In this document: positions 33,893-42,143 of the stretch, piece after piece
How positions within the stretch are numbered: the first letter of the stretch is position 1
Layout: each line of letters opens with the position of its first letter
Assembly: GCA_040081265.1 (NCBI GenBank)
Contig: JBEBGV010000030.1
Coordinates: 1 to 54,853 of the forward strand
DNA length: 54,853 bases
Origin: JBEBGV01 sp040081265
GTDB lineage: Bacteria > Acidobacteriota > Vicinamibacteria > Vicinamibacterales > UBA2999
Direction: 5' to 3'
Program-made: the position numbers and the translations under genes
Notes under the pieces: model-generated
The model's database searches: none
What the model was told of the DNA's origin: nothing
Seen by the model: the letters and a program-made list of their open reading frames with translations, nothing else

Positions 33893-34052
33893 GAAGTGAG
33901 AAGTGAGAAGTGAGAAGTGAGAAGTGCGAAGTGCGAAGTAGAGGGACGAAGTTCAAAAGGCTGAAGTAGGTTCGAAGTGACTTCCATACTTGCTTCGCAA
34001 CGTCTGACTTCTCCCCTCTACTTCGCACTTCCCACTTCACACTTCGAACTTT
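33886..34052. repeat. Convergent heptamer arrays
   Basis: Five GAAGTGA, two GAAGTGC and a GAAGTAG unit (33886-33941), then degenerate sequence, then complementary ACTTC units up to 34052 that abut the GNAT stop. Together they form a long inverted repeat between two convergent genes. Confidence 0.9.
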
Positions 34053-34054
34053 CG

Positions 34055-34996
34055 CTATGAGGCGCGCTCGATGCGGAACGCCTCGCGCTGGCGGCTCGCG
34101 GCCATGAACGTCGCCGTGGCGACGAAACCGCGGTCGCGGTAGAGCTTCTGGGCGGACGGATTCACAGCCGACGCCAGCAGCGTGATCCGGGCGTAGCCGG
34201 ACGTCATCGCGCGGGACACGGCTTCGTCGATCAGGTCGCCGGCAAGTCCCTTTCGGCGCCACGCCGGATGCACGGCCACCTGGGCGATGTGCGCCGTCGC
34301 CGGACCGAGGTCGGTGGCGAGCACCGCGCCCACCAGCTGGTTCTGCGACCACGCCAGCCTGGTCATCGACGGCAGCACCGCCCCGCACGCGCCGTGCGTC
34401 ACCAGCGTACTCACGTAGTGTCGCCACCCTTCGGGCGTCACCTCGGGCACGAACCGACGCGCCGCCTCGGGGTCGTAGCTCACATGGAGCAATCCGGCCA
34501 GCGCTTCCACGTCATCGTTCTGCCACCCGCGGCACGCCACCGTCGTCAACGCGCGGCCGGTACCTGTGATGTGGGCCCGGTCGAGCGCCAGCGACAAATA
34601 GTCCACCTGCTCGAGTTCGAAGCCCCGGGTGGCCAGGACGCCGGCGGTGGCCGTGTCCGTCGAGTAGAAGAACGTGGAAATCTCGCCGGCCTTCGCGTCC
34701 TCACAGACGCTGATGGCGGTCTCGAGCAGCCGCTCGCGGACTCGATCGGAGTCGGCGAACACGCCGCCAATGTCGAAGCGGCCGTTGGTGTCGTGAAAAA
34801 ACGTCAGGCCGCGCACTCGCCCGCCCTCGTCCACGGCGGCGAGCCCGGGGAGGCCCCAGGTCGTGCGGGCGCGTTCAATGTGCAGCCACGCCTCCCGCGT
34901 GTCCCAGCCGAGGTCGGCGAGCCAGCGCGCGCGTTCGCGCGCGAACACAAGCGCCAGCGTGCGCGCGTCCACGCCGCGCCAGTCAACGATGGTCAT
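34055..34996 (-). CDS. GNAT N-acetyltransferase
   Basis: 313 residues, two GNAT-like halves. The C-terminal half is complete, with HPAWRRKGLAGDLIDEAVSR (acetyl-CoA loop RxxGxA) and SAQKLYRDRGF. It overlaps csrA by four bases (ATGA), so it belongs to the flgM-flgN-flgK-flgL-fliW-csrA operon. It may acetylate the nonulosonic-acid precursor (PseH role, otherwise missing here), but this is inference. Ends 3 bases from an ACTTC array. Confidence 0.7.
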   Translation of the reverse strand: MTIVDWRGVDARTLALVFARERARWLADLGWDTREAWLHIERARTTWGLPGLAAVDEGGRVRGLTFFHDTNGRFDIGGVFADSDRVRERLLETAISVCEDAKAGEISTFFYSTDTATAGVLATRGFELEQVDYLSLALDRAHITGTGRALTTVACRGWQNDDVEALAGLLHVSYDPEAARRFVPEVTPEGWRHYVSTLVTHGACGAVLPSMTRLAWSQNQLVGAVLATDLGPATAHIAQVAVHPAWRRKGLAGDLIDEAVSRAMTSGYARITLLASAVNPSAQKLYRDRGFVATATFMAASRQREAFRIERAS

Positions 34997-35220
34997 CGCT
35001 TGTCGAGGATGTCGGCGACCGCGGTGCTGTCGGCCGTACCGTTAGCCGCCCGCCGGTTCGCTTCGCAGATTTGGGCGTAGATTTCCGACCGGTGCACCGG
35101 CACGTGCGATGGGGCCTTGACGCCCAGGCGGACGCCGTCGCGGCCGATTCGCAGCACCCGTACTTCGATGCCGTCGCCGATGATGATCGCGTCGTGCCGG
35201 CGACGCGTGAAGACCAGCAC
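34993..35220 (-). CDS. csrA: CsrA translational regulator
   Basis: 75 residues from GTG 35220, beginning MLVFTRRRHDAIIIG and including VRLGVKAPSHVPVHRSEIY, the typical CsrA core. It binds GGA in RNA hairpins near start sites. FliW precedes it by five bases, the usual order for FliW-CsrA partner switching. Its likely target is the flagellin leader. Confidence 0.9.
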   Translation of the reverse strand: MLVFTRRRHDAIIIGDGIEVRVLRIGRDGVRLGVKAPSHVPVHRSEIYAQICEANRRAANGTADSTAVADILDKR

Positions 35221-35225
35221 GCCCG

Positions 35226-35669
35226 CTAACCCTTCAGCAGGACGTGGCGAAGGGGGTACAGGGACTCGTATGGAATCACCTGCTGACCAAGCATCTCGTC
35301 CGGATTGATCACGACCGGTGCGCGCAGGTTGACGGCCACGGTGCCGTCGACCTCCACCGTCACCAGCGCCAGCCACAGGAGCCTGGCGTCGTCAACGACA
35401 CGCAAGGCGTGGCGGTCGGCCTCGCTCAACTGGCAGCGGTACCCCGGCTGCACGCGTCGCGGGTCGATGGTGAGGAACGACGCCGACGGACCCTCGACCG
35501 AGGTGAGGTACTGCACGCCACCCTGCTCGGCGGCCATCAGCACGAAGCCGCGGCAGGCTTCAAATCCAGGCAGCCCGGTGGCGAAGGTCACGACATCGGT
35601 TCGTGGCGCGCTCGAATCATCGGGCGCGTCGTGACGGACAGCAAGTGACGAACGATTAATGGCAGTCAT
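35226..35669 (-). CDS. fliW: FliW, CsrA antagonist and flagellin sensor
   Basis: 147 residues: VVTFATGLPGFEACRGFVL and a C-terminal VNLRAPVVINPDEMLGQQVI typical of FliW. FliW binds flagellin or CsrA, so free flagellin releases CsrA to block translation. The start overlaps flgL's stop (ATGA); csrA follows after five bases. Confidence 0.9.
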   Translation of the reverse strand: MTAINRSSLAVRHDAPDDSSAPRTDVVTFATGLPGFEACRGFVLMAAEQGGVQYLTSVEGPSASFLTIDPRRVQPGYRCQLSEADRHALRVVDDARLLWLALVTVEVDGTVAVNLRAPVVINPDEMLGQQVIPYESLYPLRHVLLKG

Positions 35670-36559
35670 CCCAGGTAATCCAGCAGCGACACGCGGCTCG
35701 CCGTCGAAACGGCGCCGAGCGCCGCTCGGTAGGCGGTGTCCGCACGGTTCATGCTCGAGACGGCCTCGGCCAGGTTGGCGTCCTCGAGCTTGGAGACGCG
35801 TGACATTGCGGCGATCCGCATCTCTTCCAGGCGCACCTTCTCGCCGTCGATCGCGCGCATGTCGGTGCCGACTCGCGTCTGCACAGCCGTGGCGCGCTCG
35901 AAGGCCTCTCGCAGCCCGTCCATCGCCGTATCAAGTGCGGTGCTGTCACCAGCGCGGGCCGCCGCAATCGCGTCTTCGAGCACCGAGAAGACATCGGCCG
36001 GCGCACCACCCTGCGCAATCGACGCGCCGTTGAGGACGACGGTGACCGAGCTGTTGCGGTTGATGTCGACGTCAATCTCCGTCGCACTGCCTGCGTAGGC
36101 GGAGACGGTGCCGTTTGACGCCTTGGTATAGGGAGGCGTGGTGGATTTGGCGCCGCCAAACAGGAAGGTGCCGTTGAACGAGGTGTTCAGGTCGTCGGCA
36201 ATCGCCGACCGGACGCCCTCGAGGTCCTGCGCGGCCGCCTCGCGCTGCGCCGTCGTCTTGGTGCCCTGGGCACTCATGACTGCGGTCTGCGCATGCGTCA
36301 GCATGGTGATGATGTCCGACATCACCGTGTCGACAACGGTCAGGCGGGAGTAGACAGAATCAGCCGCCTTCTCGTAGCGCTGGACCGTGGCGAGCTCCGC
36401 ACGGTTGGCCAGGCCGCCCGCCGCCGCCGACGGATCGTCGCTGCCGCGCTCCACTCGTTTTCCAGAGGAGACCAGCCGCTGCGCCTCGAGGAGGCTGTCA
36501 GACGCCGTCTCGACGTTGCGCATGCCATCGCGAAACAGGCTGTTGAATGTGATTCGCAT
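35666..36559 (-). CDS. flgL: Hook-filament junction protein FlgL
   Basis: 297 residues. N-terminal MRITFNSLFRDGMRNVETA and SGKRVERGSDDPSAAAGGL are the flagellin-like D0/D1 region; the C-terminus ends VSLLDYLG. FlgL joins hook and filament with FlgK. It follows flgK by 18 bases and overlaps fliW by four. Confidence 0.9.
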   Translation of the reverse strand: MRITFNSLFRDGMRNVETASDSLLEAQRLVSSGKRVERGSDDPSAAAGGLANRAELATVQRYEKAADSVYSRLTVVDTVMSDIITMLTHAQTAVMSAQGTKTTAQREAAAQDLEGVRSAIADDLNTSFNGTFLFGGAKSTTPPYTKASNGTVSAYAGSATEIDVDINRNSSVTVVLNGASIAQGGAPADVFSVLEDAIAAARAGDSTALDTAMDGLREAFERATAVQTRVGTDMRAIDGEKVRLEEMRIAAMSRVSKLEDANLAEAVSSMNRADTAYRAALGAVSTASRVSLLDYLG

Positions 36560-36577
36560 ACGTGCCTAGTCGTGTCG

Positions 36578-37960
36578 TCAGGTCAACGTGAAGAGCAGCT
36601 GCAGCGTGTCGTCGATGACGCGGAAGAACCGGGCATTGGCTTCGTACGCCCGCTGGAAGCGGAGCATCTGCGCCGCTTCCTCGTCGAGCGAGATGCCTGA
36701 CACCTGGTCGCGGAGCGTCTCCACCTGATTGACGATCTCGCTGCGGTTCTTCTGCTCCGACTTGGCGTCCGAGACGTCTCGGCCCACCCTGTAGACGAGT
36801 TGGCCCCACGCGTCGTTGAACGTCGCCGTGCCACCAGAAAGCACACGCGAGTCGCGCAAGGTCGCAATCGCCCGCGCGACGGCGTTTCCGCCCACTTCCG
36901 TGTTTCCGGACGCCGCGATCAGGCTCGCGTTGGACTGAATCGCCGGATCGAGGCGGATCGCCGCCGCTGCACCTGCGGCGCTCGTCACCGAGGGTGAGAA
37001 TGAGAAGAAGTCGCCGCCAGCGGTCCCGGAGAGGTCGTACCCGGTGGCGTGCAGGGCGTTCACCTGCTGAGCGACCTCGTAGGCCAGCTCATCGAGCTGC
37101 GTCTTGTAGGTCTCAATGGTGGTGTCGCGCACCTCGAGCAGGCCACCCAGCTTGCCGCCAGTCACTTCCGAGTTAATCGAGTACCCGCCAGTCGCTGTCA
37201 GATCAAGGAACCCAGCCGGGCCGGTCGCGGCCGAGTGGATCGGGTAGGACGTGATGCCCACGACAAGAGGCCGGCCGTTGCCAATGCTCACGTCCACGCC
37301 GCCGTCAGACCGTTCGAGCACGGTCACGTCGGCCAGTTCCGAGAGCTGACGGACAAGCAGGGCCTGCTCGTCCTGGGGCGACAACCGCAACTCTGGCGGC
37401 GAGCTCGAGATCGTGTGGTTGAGCGCGCCGATCCGACCCACGAGATTGTTGATCTCGTCGACAGCGCCGCCAATCTGGCGGTCGGCGTCGCGCTGCGCGG
37501 TGGCAAGTCCGGTGGAGATGGTACGGAACGACGCGGCCAGTCCCTGCGCGCGCTGCTGCACCTCGTTCCTCGACACCGCCGACGTCGGGTCTTCGGCCAG
37601 GGTCTGGAACGAATCGAAGAACGCCGAGAGTTCAGCATCGAGCGACGCGCCGGCCTTGCCGAGCGACAGCTCGACGACACCGAGCGTGTCGGAAACGGTG
37701 GCTTCGCGCTTCTGGAGCGACAGCTCCATCCGCAACCGACGCTCGATCATCAGGTCGCGCTGCGCGTGGATATCGGTGACGGTCACGCCCTGCCCGGCGC
37801 TGAACTTCGAGGTTGGGGCCACCGGCGACAAGGTCAGCGCTCGACGGGTGTAACCCGGCGAGTTCACGTTGGCGATGTTCTGGCCGACGATGTCGAGCCC
37901 GGTGCGCTGCGCTTCGAGGGCGCGGGCCGCGGAGTTGAGGCTGGAAAAGAGGTCGGACAT
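36578..37960 (-). CDS. flgK: Hook-filament junction protein FlgK
   Basis: 460 residues. N-terminus LFSSLNSAARALEAQRTGLD with NIANVNSPGYTRR is the FlgK D0, and the C-terminus (DEEAAQMLRFQRAYEANARF) the matching helix. FlgK seats the filament on the hook. ATG 37960; flgN lies 9 bases upstream. Confidence 0.95.
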   Translation of the reverse strand: MSDLFSSLNSAARALEAQRTGLDIVGQNIANVNSPGYTRRALTLSPVAPTSKFSAGQGVTVTDIHAQRDLMIERRLRMELSLQKREATVSDTLGVVELSLGKAGASLDAELSAFFDSFQTLAEDPTSAVSRNEVQQRAQGLAASFRTISTGLATAQRDADRQIGGAVDEINNLVGRIGALNHTISSSPPELRLSPQDEQALLVRQLSELADVTVLERSDGGVDVSIGNGRPLVVGITSYPIHSAATGPAGFLDLTATGGYSINSEVTGGKLGGLLEVRDTTIETYKTQLDELAYEVAQQVNALHATGYDLSGTAGGDFFSFSPSVTSAAGAAAAIRLDPAIQSNASLIAASGNTEVGGNAVARAIATLRDSRVLSGGTATFNDAWGQLVYRVGRDVSDAKSEQKNRSEIVNQVETLRDQVSGISLDEEAAQMLRFQRAYEANARFFRVIDDTLQLLFTLT

Positions 37961-37969
37961 GGCTCCGCC

Positions 37970-38326
37970 CTACAGACTGGTGTTCAGGTTGCGACCAGTG
38001 AGGGCCATGGCGGCCTGACGGGACGGGTCGTACTCGGTCGCTTCGCCGTGAGCATCGAAGGTGGCGCGCACGAAGTCACCCAGGCTCACGCCGAGGCGTC
38101 GGCAGCGCAGGAGCGCGGCGCGGGCCGCGTCGATCTCGGCGCGCATTCTGTCGGCGTCGGCAGGCGAACTGCTCCGGGCGCGGGGAATCTGCGCGAGAGC
38201 GACTTCGAGCGCCTCCCCGGCAGCGAGCAGGTCGTCGAGCCGGGCCTCGGCCAGTGCCGCAGCGGTCTGCTCCAGCGCCACGCGGAGCTGCTGGGCCGAG
38301 GCCACGGGAACGGATACGTCGGACAC
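37970..38326 (-). CDS. flgN: FlgN-like export chaperone
   Basis: 118 residues, all helical. GTG 38326 has GGAG seven bases upstream and lies one base after flgM's stop; TTG 38350 is less likely. Helices like LRVALEQTAAALAEARL and LLRCRRLGVSLGDFVRATF fit FlgN, which escorts FlgK and FlgL. Sequence identity is low, so the call relies mainly on order. Confidence 0.75.
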   Translation of the reverse strand: MSDVSVPVASAQQLRVALEQTAAALAEARLDDLLAAGEALEVALAQIPRARSSSPADADRMRAEIDAARAALLRCRRLGVSLGDFVRATFDAHGEATEYDPSRQAAMALTGRNLNTSL

Positions 38327-38327
38327 G

Positions 38328-38624
38328 TCAGCGCTCCAGGAGGTCGTCAATCAGGCGGTCGGCCAGCGTGCCGGCGTCCTTGCCCAGCTCACCGGCGGCG
38401 AGCTTCTGGCGAGCTGCCTCGACTTTGTCGGCCCGGGTTGCGGGTGCGTCGCCAGCAGCCTTCAGGGCACTGTGCAGGAGCTGGGCCTCCGAGGACAGCT
38501 GCAGGCTGTCACCCTGGCTTCCGCGGGTAGACGACCCCTTCCCCGTACGCTTGTCAGCCTCGGTCCGCTCGGTGGATTCGAGCGAAACGGTCGCTGGGTT
38601 GATGCCTTTGTGGTCAATCCTCAT
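38328..38624 (-). CDS. flgM: Anti-sigma-28 factor FlgM
   Basis: 98 residues, disordered N-terminus (MRIDHKGINPATVSLESTE) and a C-terminal helix region (KVEAARQKLAAGEL, ADRLIDDLLER) that binds FliA. ATG 38624 with GGAG upstream; a longer frame from 38654 is unlikely. Transcribed from a sigma-28 promoter at 38668-38695. Confidence 0.85.
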   Translation of the reverse strand: MRIDHKGINPATVSLESTERTEADKRTGKGSSTRGSQGDSLQLSSEAQLLHSALKAAGDAPATRADKVEAARQKLAAGELGKDAGTLADRLIDDLLER

Positions 38625-38667
38625 GGGTATCTCCGGGCCGTGCGGAAGTCGCAATGCTCCACAAGGT

Positions 38668-38695
38668 CAATCGGCACGAACGCGCCTGAGCTTTA
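38668..38695 (-). promoter_or_regulatory. Predicted sigma-28 promoter for the flgM operon
   Basis: On the minus strand TAAA (38692-38695), 16 bases, then GCCGATTG (38668-38675), close to TAAA-N15-GCCGATAA. The TAAA overlaps the flgJ stop codon, so it is carried inside coding sequence. Confidence 0.7.
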
Positions 38696-39517
38696 GGCCT
38701 CGTTCGCAGTTGCCCGCCCCTGCATCCATCGGCTCGGGGAGATGGGCTCCCCTTCCGGGCTGGTCACCTCGAAGTGCAGGTGGGTGCCGGTCGCCCTGCC
38801 ACTGCTCCCCGCCCGGCCGACCGGCTGCCCGGCCGCTACGTCGGTTCCCTCGCTGACGGTGGCCGCCGACAGGTGCGCATAGCGCGACCGGGACCCGTCG
38901 GCGTGCTCGATGACGACGGTCGTGCCGTAGCCGCGCTGCTCGCCGCTGAACACCACGGTTCCGGGCGCTGCGGCGGGAATGTCCTGCCCGTAGGCCGCCC
39001 GCAGGTCGACGCCCTTGTGAAACTTTGCCTGCCCGGTGAACGGGTCAGACCGCCACCCGAAGCCGGACGTCACCTTGGACGGCAGCGCCACGGCCGACGC
39101 GTCCTCCGGCGTCGTCGCGGCTGGCGCGACCGGCACGGGCCCAACTGGCGCCGGCGCCAGTGCCGCCGGGACGACCGAGGCCGAAGGGGCGATGCCGCCG
39201 GTCAATCGCTCGAACGCCTGCATGAGCTGTGAGGTCAGGCCGAGGCCGCTGTTCTTGGCCAGGTGCAGCCCGAGCTCGGCATCGATGGCTTCGGTGAACT
39301 TGTCCCCACCCAGGCTCAGGCCTTGCTCGCCCTCATCGTCGCCTTTCCACTCGCCCGCCTTGCGCATCTCGCGGAGCATCTGCGTCAGCAGCATCGCCTC
39401 GAACTGCTGCGCGACGCGCTGCAGTTCATAGCGATCGCTACCCGGCGCCGGCGCCTCACCAGAGGCTGCCTGTGCGCTCGCGCGTGCCCGTTCGATGATG
39501 CCGGCGAGGTCGCTCAC
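38693..39517 (-). CDS. flgJ: FlgJ-like rod-binding protein with M23 peptidase domain
   Basis: 274 residues. The N-terminal rod-binding part (residues 28-110, AQQFEAMLLTQMLREMRKAG) is FlgJ-like. Instead of the glucosaminidase seen in E. coli FlgJ, the C-terminal part has an M23 (LytM) endopeptidase: HKGVDLRA, RYAHLSAATVSEG, and HLHFEV. This would cut peptide cross-links to let the rod through. GTG start overlaps flgI's stop. Confidence 0.85.
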   Translation of the reverse strand: MSDLAGIIERARASAQAASGEAPAPGSDRYELQRVAQQFEAMLLTQMLREMRKAGEWKGDDEGEQGLSLGGDKFTEAIDAELGLHLAKNSGLGLTSQLMQAFERLTGGIAPSASVVPAALAPAPVGPVPVAPAATTPEDASAVALPSKVTSGFGWRSDPFTGQAKFHKGVDLRAAYGQDIPAAAPGTVVFSGEQRGYGTTVVIEHADGSRSRYAHLSAATVSEGTDVAAGQPVGRAGSSGRATGTHLHFEVTSPEGEPISPSRWMQGRATANEA

Positions 39518-40749
39518 AGGATCACGATCTCCGCGCGCAGGGCGCCGGCCGCCTTGAGCGCCTGCATGATGGCGATGATGTCACGCGGCGACACGCCGAG
39601 CAGGTTCAGCGCGCGGACCACATCCGCCAGCGTCGTCCCCGACTCGAGCGCAATGAGCTGCGCCTTGCCCTCTTCCATGTCCACGTCGGTCTGCGGCACG
39701 ACCGTGGTCTGGCCCTGCGAGAAGGGCGCCGGCTGTGAGACGTCGAACTGCGTCGAGATCCTCACCGACAGGTTGCCGTGCGCGACCGCCGCCGGACCAA
39801 GGCGGACATCACCACCCAGGACGACGGTGCCGGTGCGCTCGTTGATGACCACGCGAGCCACAGAGTCGACGTTGACCGGCACGGGCTCGAGCCTGGCGAT
39901 CAGATCTGGCAGAGACGCCCGGTACGGCCCGGGAACATCCACCCTCACGGTACCGGCATCCACCACGTGCGCGAGGTCTGCACCGAGTTCCCTGTTGACG
40001 GCGCGCGCGAGGCTGCCGGCCGACATGAAATCGGGATCGTTGAGCGAGAGGCTGAGCGAATCGGACGCGACGATCGGCGAGGGCCGAGCCACCTGCAGCA
40101 GCGCCCCGCGCGGAATACGGCCCACGGTGAGGTGGTTCACGGTCACGCTGTTGCCTCCGCCGCCGGCGCCGAAGCCGCCGAGGGTGAGCGCGCCCTGAGC
40201 GAGCGCAGCCACCTGACCATCGGGAGCGCGCAGCGGCGTCGGGATCAGCGTGCCGCCCTGCAGGCTCCGCGCGTCACCGATCGACGACACGGTCACATCC
40301 GACAGCGAGCCGGCGGACGCATACGGGCTGAGCTGCGCCGTCACGAGTACCGCGGCGACGTTCTCAATCTTCATCTCGTTGGCGTCTACGACCACACCGA
40401 ACCTGGCGAGCATGTTGGCCAGCGTCTGCGCAGAGAAGATCGTCTGCCTGCGGTCTCCGGTCTTGTTGAGACCGACCACGAGTCCGTAGCCGACCAGCGG
40501 CATGTCCGCGGGACCCTGCACGGTGGCCACGTCCTTGAGACGCACAGCAGCGGCGCCCGCGGCCGTGGCCGTGGCCGTGGCCGCTGGCGGCGCCTGGGGA
40601 GCAGGCGCCGTCGGTGCGGCGGCGACCGGAGCCGGCACTGCGACGACTTCAGCCTGGGGTGCAGGTACTCGAGAAGCGGGAGGAGCCTGCGCCGAGGCGA
40701 GCTCGACGCTTGCCAACACACACAGAACAAGCGTGACTGGTAGTTTCAT
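39514..40749 (-). CDS. flgI: Flagellar P-ring protein FlgI
   Basis: 411 residues, signal peptide ending VELASAQ, then VRLKDVATVQGPADMPLVG, YGLVVGLNKTGD and RIEPVPVNVDS-type repeats. C-terminus TTLADVVRALNLLGVSPRD. FlgI forms the P ring in the peptidoglycan. A Pro/Ala-rich linker of about 45 residues after the signal is unusual. Three bases after flgH. Confidence 0.95.
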   Translation of the reverse strand: MKLPVTLVLCVLASVELASAQAPPASRVPAPQAEVVAVPAPVAAAPTAPAPQAPPAATATATAAGAAAVRLKDVATVQGPADMPLVGYGLVVGLNKTGDRRQTIFSAQTLANMLARFGVVVDANEMKIENVAAVLVTAQLSPYASAGSLSDVTVSSIGDARSLQGGTLIPTPLRAPDGQVAALAQGALTLGGFGAGGGGNSVTVNHLTVGRIPRGALLQVARPSPIVASDSLSLSLNDPDFMSAGSLARAVNRELGADLAHVVDAGTVRVDVPGPYRASLPDLIARLEPVPVNVDSVARVVINERTGTVVLGGDVRLGPAAVAHGNLSVRISTQFDVSQPAPFSQGQTTVVPQTDVDMEEGKAQLIALESGTTLADVVRALNLLGVSPRDIIAIMQALKAAGALRAEIVIL

Positions 40750-40752
40750 GGT

Positions 40753-41457
40753 TTAGAAGATCTTGTTGAGGACGCGGACCAGCCATCCCGGATTGAGGTT
40801 GTCCTTGATCAGGCCGCGACCGAAGTAACGGATACGCATCTGCCCGATCGCCGTCGAAGGCACGACGTTGCCCGCCATCACGTCCACCGCCCGGACGACG
40901 CCGGTCACGACGATGATCTGGCGGTCGCCGTTGATGTCGATCTCGCGGACGCCTTCGATGCCGAGGTCGCCGTTGGGCAGCACTTCTGCAACGCGCGCCG
41001 TCATCACCGCCTGCAGGGTACCGGAGCGCTGCGTGGTCCCGCCGCCCTTGAAGGACGTGTCGGTCCCGAACGTCGCCAGGTTGGCAGGATTGAGGAAGCT
41101 CGGAGCCTTGCTCTCGACGCCAAAGAAGCTCGACACGCCGGCTTTTCCCGAGCTGCTCTTGTCGAGCGACGAATCAGCGGAGCCCTGCGCCGACACGCTT
41201 TCCATCACATTGATGGTCAGCAGGTCGTTGACGCGACGCGCCCGCAGATCCCCGAAGAGTCCAGCCATCCACAACGAATCGGGCCCATTGACCGGCGTCG
41301 TCCTGGCCGAGGCCAGGTACTGCTGGAAGAGCACGTCGTAGTTGTCGTTGGGCTTGGCCGTCTTCTGACCCTCAGCCTGCGCCGCCGAGACCGGTCCCGC
41401 CACCAGCAGCAACGCTGCGCCCGCAATTCCGACGAGACGAACCACCTTCCCTGTCAT
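40753..41457 (-). CDS. flgH: Flagellar L-ring protein FlgH
   Basis: 234 residues. SLWMAGLFGDLRARRVNDLL and LGIEGVREIDINGDRQIIVV are the conserved L-ring blocks; ends with GLIKDNLNPGWLVRVLNKIF. The signal peptide (ALLLVAGPVSAAQA) has no lipobox Cys, so this FlgH is probably not lipidated. It overlaps flgA (ATGA). Confidence 0.9.
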   Translation of the reverse strand: MTGKVVRLVGIAGAALLLVAGPVSAAQAEGQKTAKPNDNYDVLFQQYLASARTTPVNGPDSLWMAGLFGDLRARRVNDLLTINVMESVSAQGSADSSLDKSSSGKAGVSSFFGVESKAPSFLNPANLATFGTDTSFKGGGTTQRSGTLQAVMTARVAEVLPNGDLGIEGVREIDINGDRQIIVVTGVVRAVDVMAGNVVPSTAIGQMRIRYFGRGLIKDNLNPGWLVRVLNKIF

Positions 41458-42143
41458 GGCATGACCTCCACTACTCCGCGTTCCTTGATTCGAGCCTTGA
41501 GCAATCCCCGACGACCCGGCTGGATGACGTGCACGATGTCGCCGGCATAGCCGCTTCCCGACGCCAGCCCCTCACCGGTCACGTGCACGCGACCAACGGT
41601 GACGCCAACCGTGACTCGGTCGCCGTTCTGGACGTCGAAGGGCGCTGTTACCATCCGGCTCTCCACCATCACACCCGGGGCGATATCACGTCGTGCACGC
41701 GTGCCGACGACATCACCAAGCTGCGGGAGGCGAGCAAAGCGGGCCCCGTCGAGGCTGTCTTCGACAATCACCAGCGACTCGGCCTCAATCTGTTGTCCGC
41801 GTTCGATCGGCTTCGCTGCCCTCGTCACCCGGGCCCGCACCTGCACCAGGGCTACCGCACCCCCGCGGCGGCGGCCGTTGACCATCAGGGCAAACCGCAC
41901 GCGCTGTCCGATGGTGGCCGATGGATCTGGCACGGCGACGAGCGCGGCCTGCGGTTCGACACTCGTCACGACATCGCTGACCTCAACGGTCACAACGCCA
42001 GGACCAAGCCGGGCGAACGCGGCCTGCTCGATCGCCTGCTGCGGCGTCACGAGCTCGCTTGCGGCCACTGTCGCGCCGGCCAACAGGGCGAAGACGGCCG
42101 TGACGACCATCAGGCGAGCGGGGCGGCTGAGGTCAAGCATCAT
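41454..42143 (-). CDS. flgA: P-ring assembly chaperone FlgA
   Basis: 229 residues with a signal peptide (ALLAGATVAA) and a C-terminal SAF domain (VVGTRARRDIAPGVMVESRM, NGDRVTVGVTVGRVHVTGEG). FlgA assists FlgI assembly. Overlaps flgG's stop by four bases. Confidence 0.9.
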   Translation of the reverse strand: MMLDLSRPARLMVVTAVFALLAGATVAASELVTPQQAIEQAAFARLGPGVVTVEVSDVVTSVEPQAALVAVPDPSATIGQRVRFALMVNGRRRGGAVALVQVRARVTRAAKPIERGQQIEAESLVIVEDSLDGARFARLPQLGDVVGTRARRDIAPGVMVESRMVTAPFDVQNGDRVTVGVTVGRVHVTGEGLASGSGYAGDIVHVIQPGRRGLLKARIKERGVVEVMP

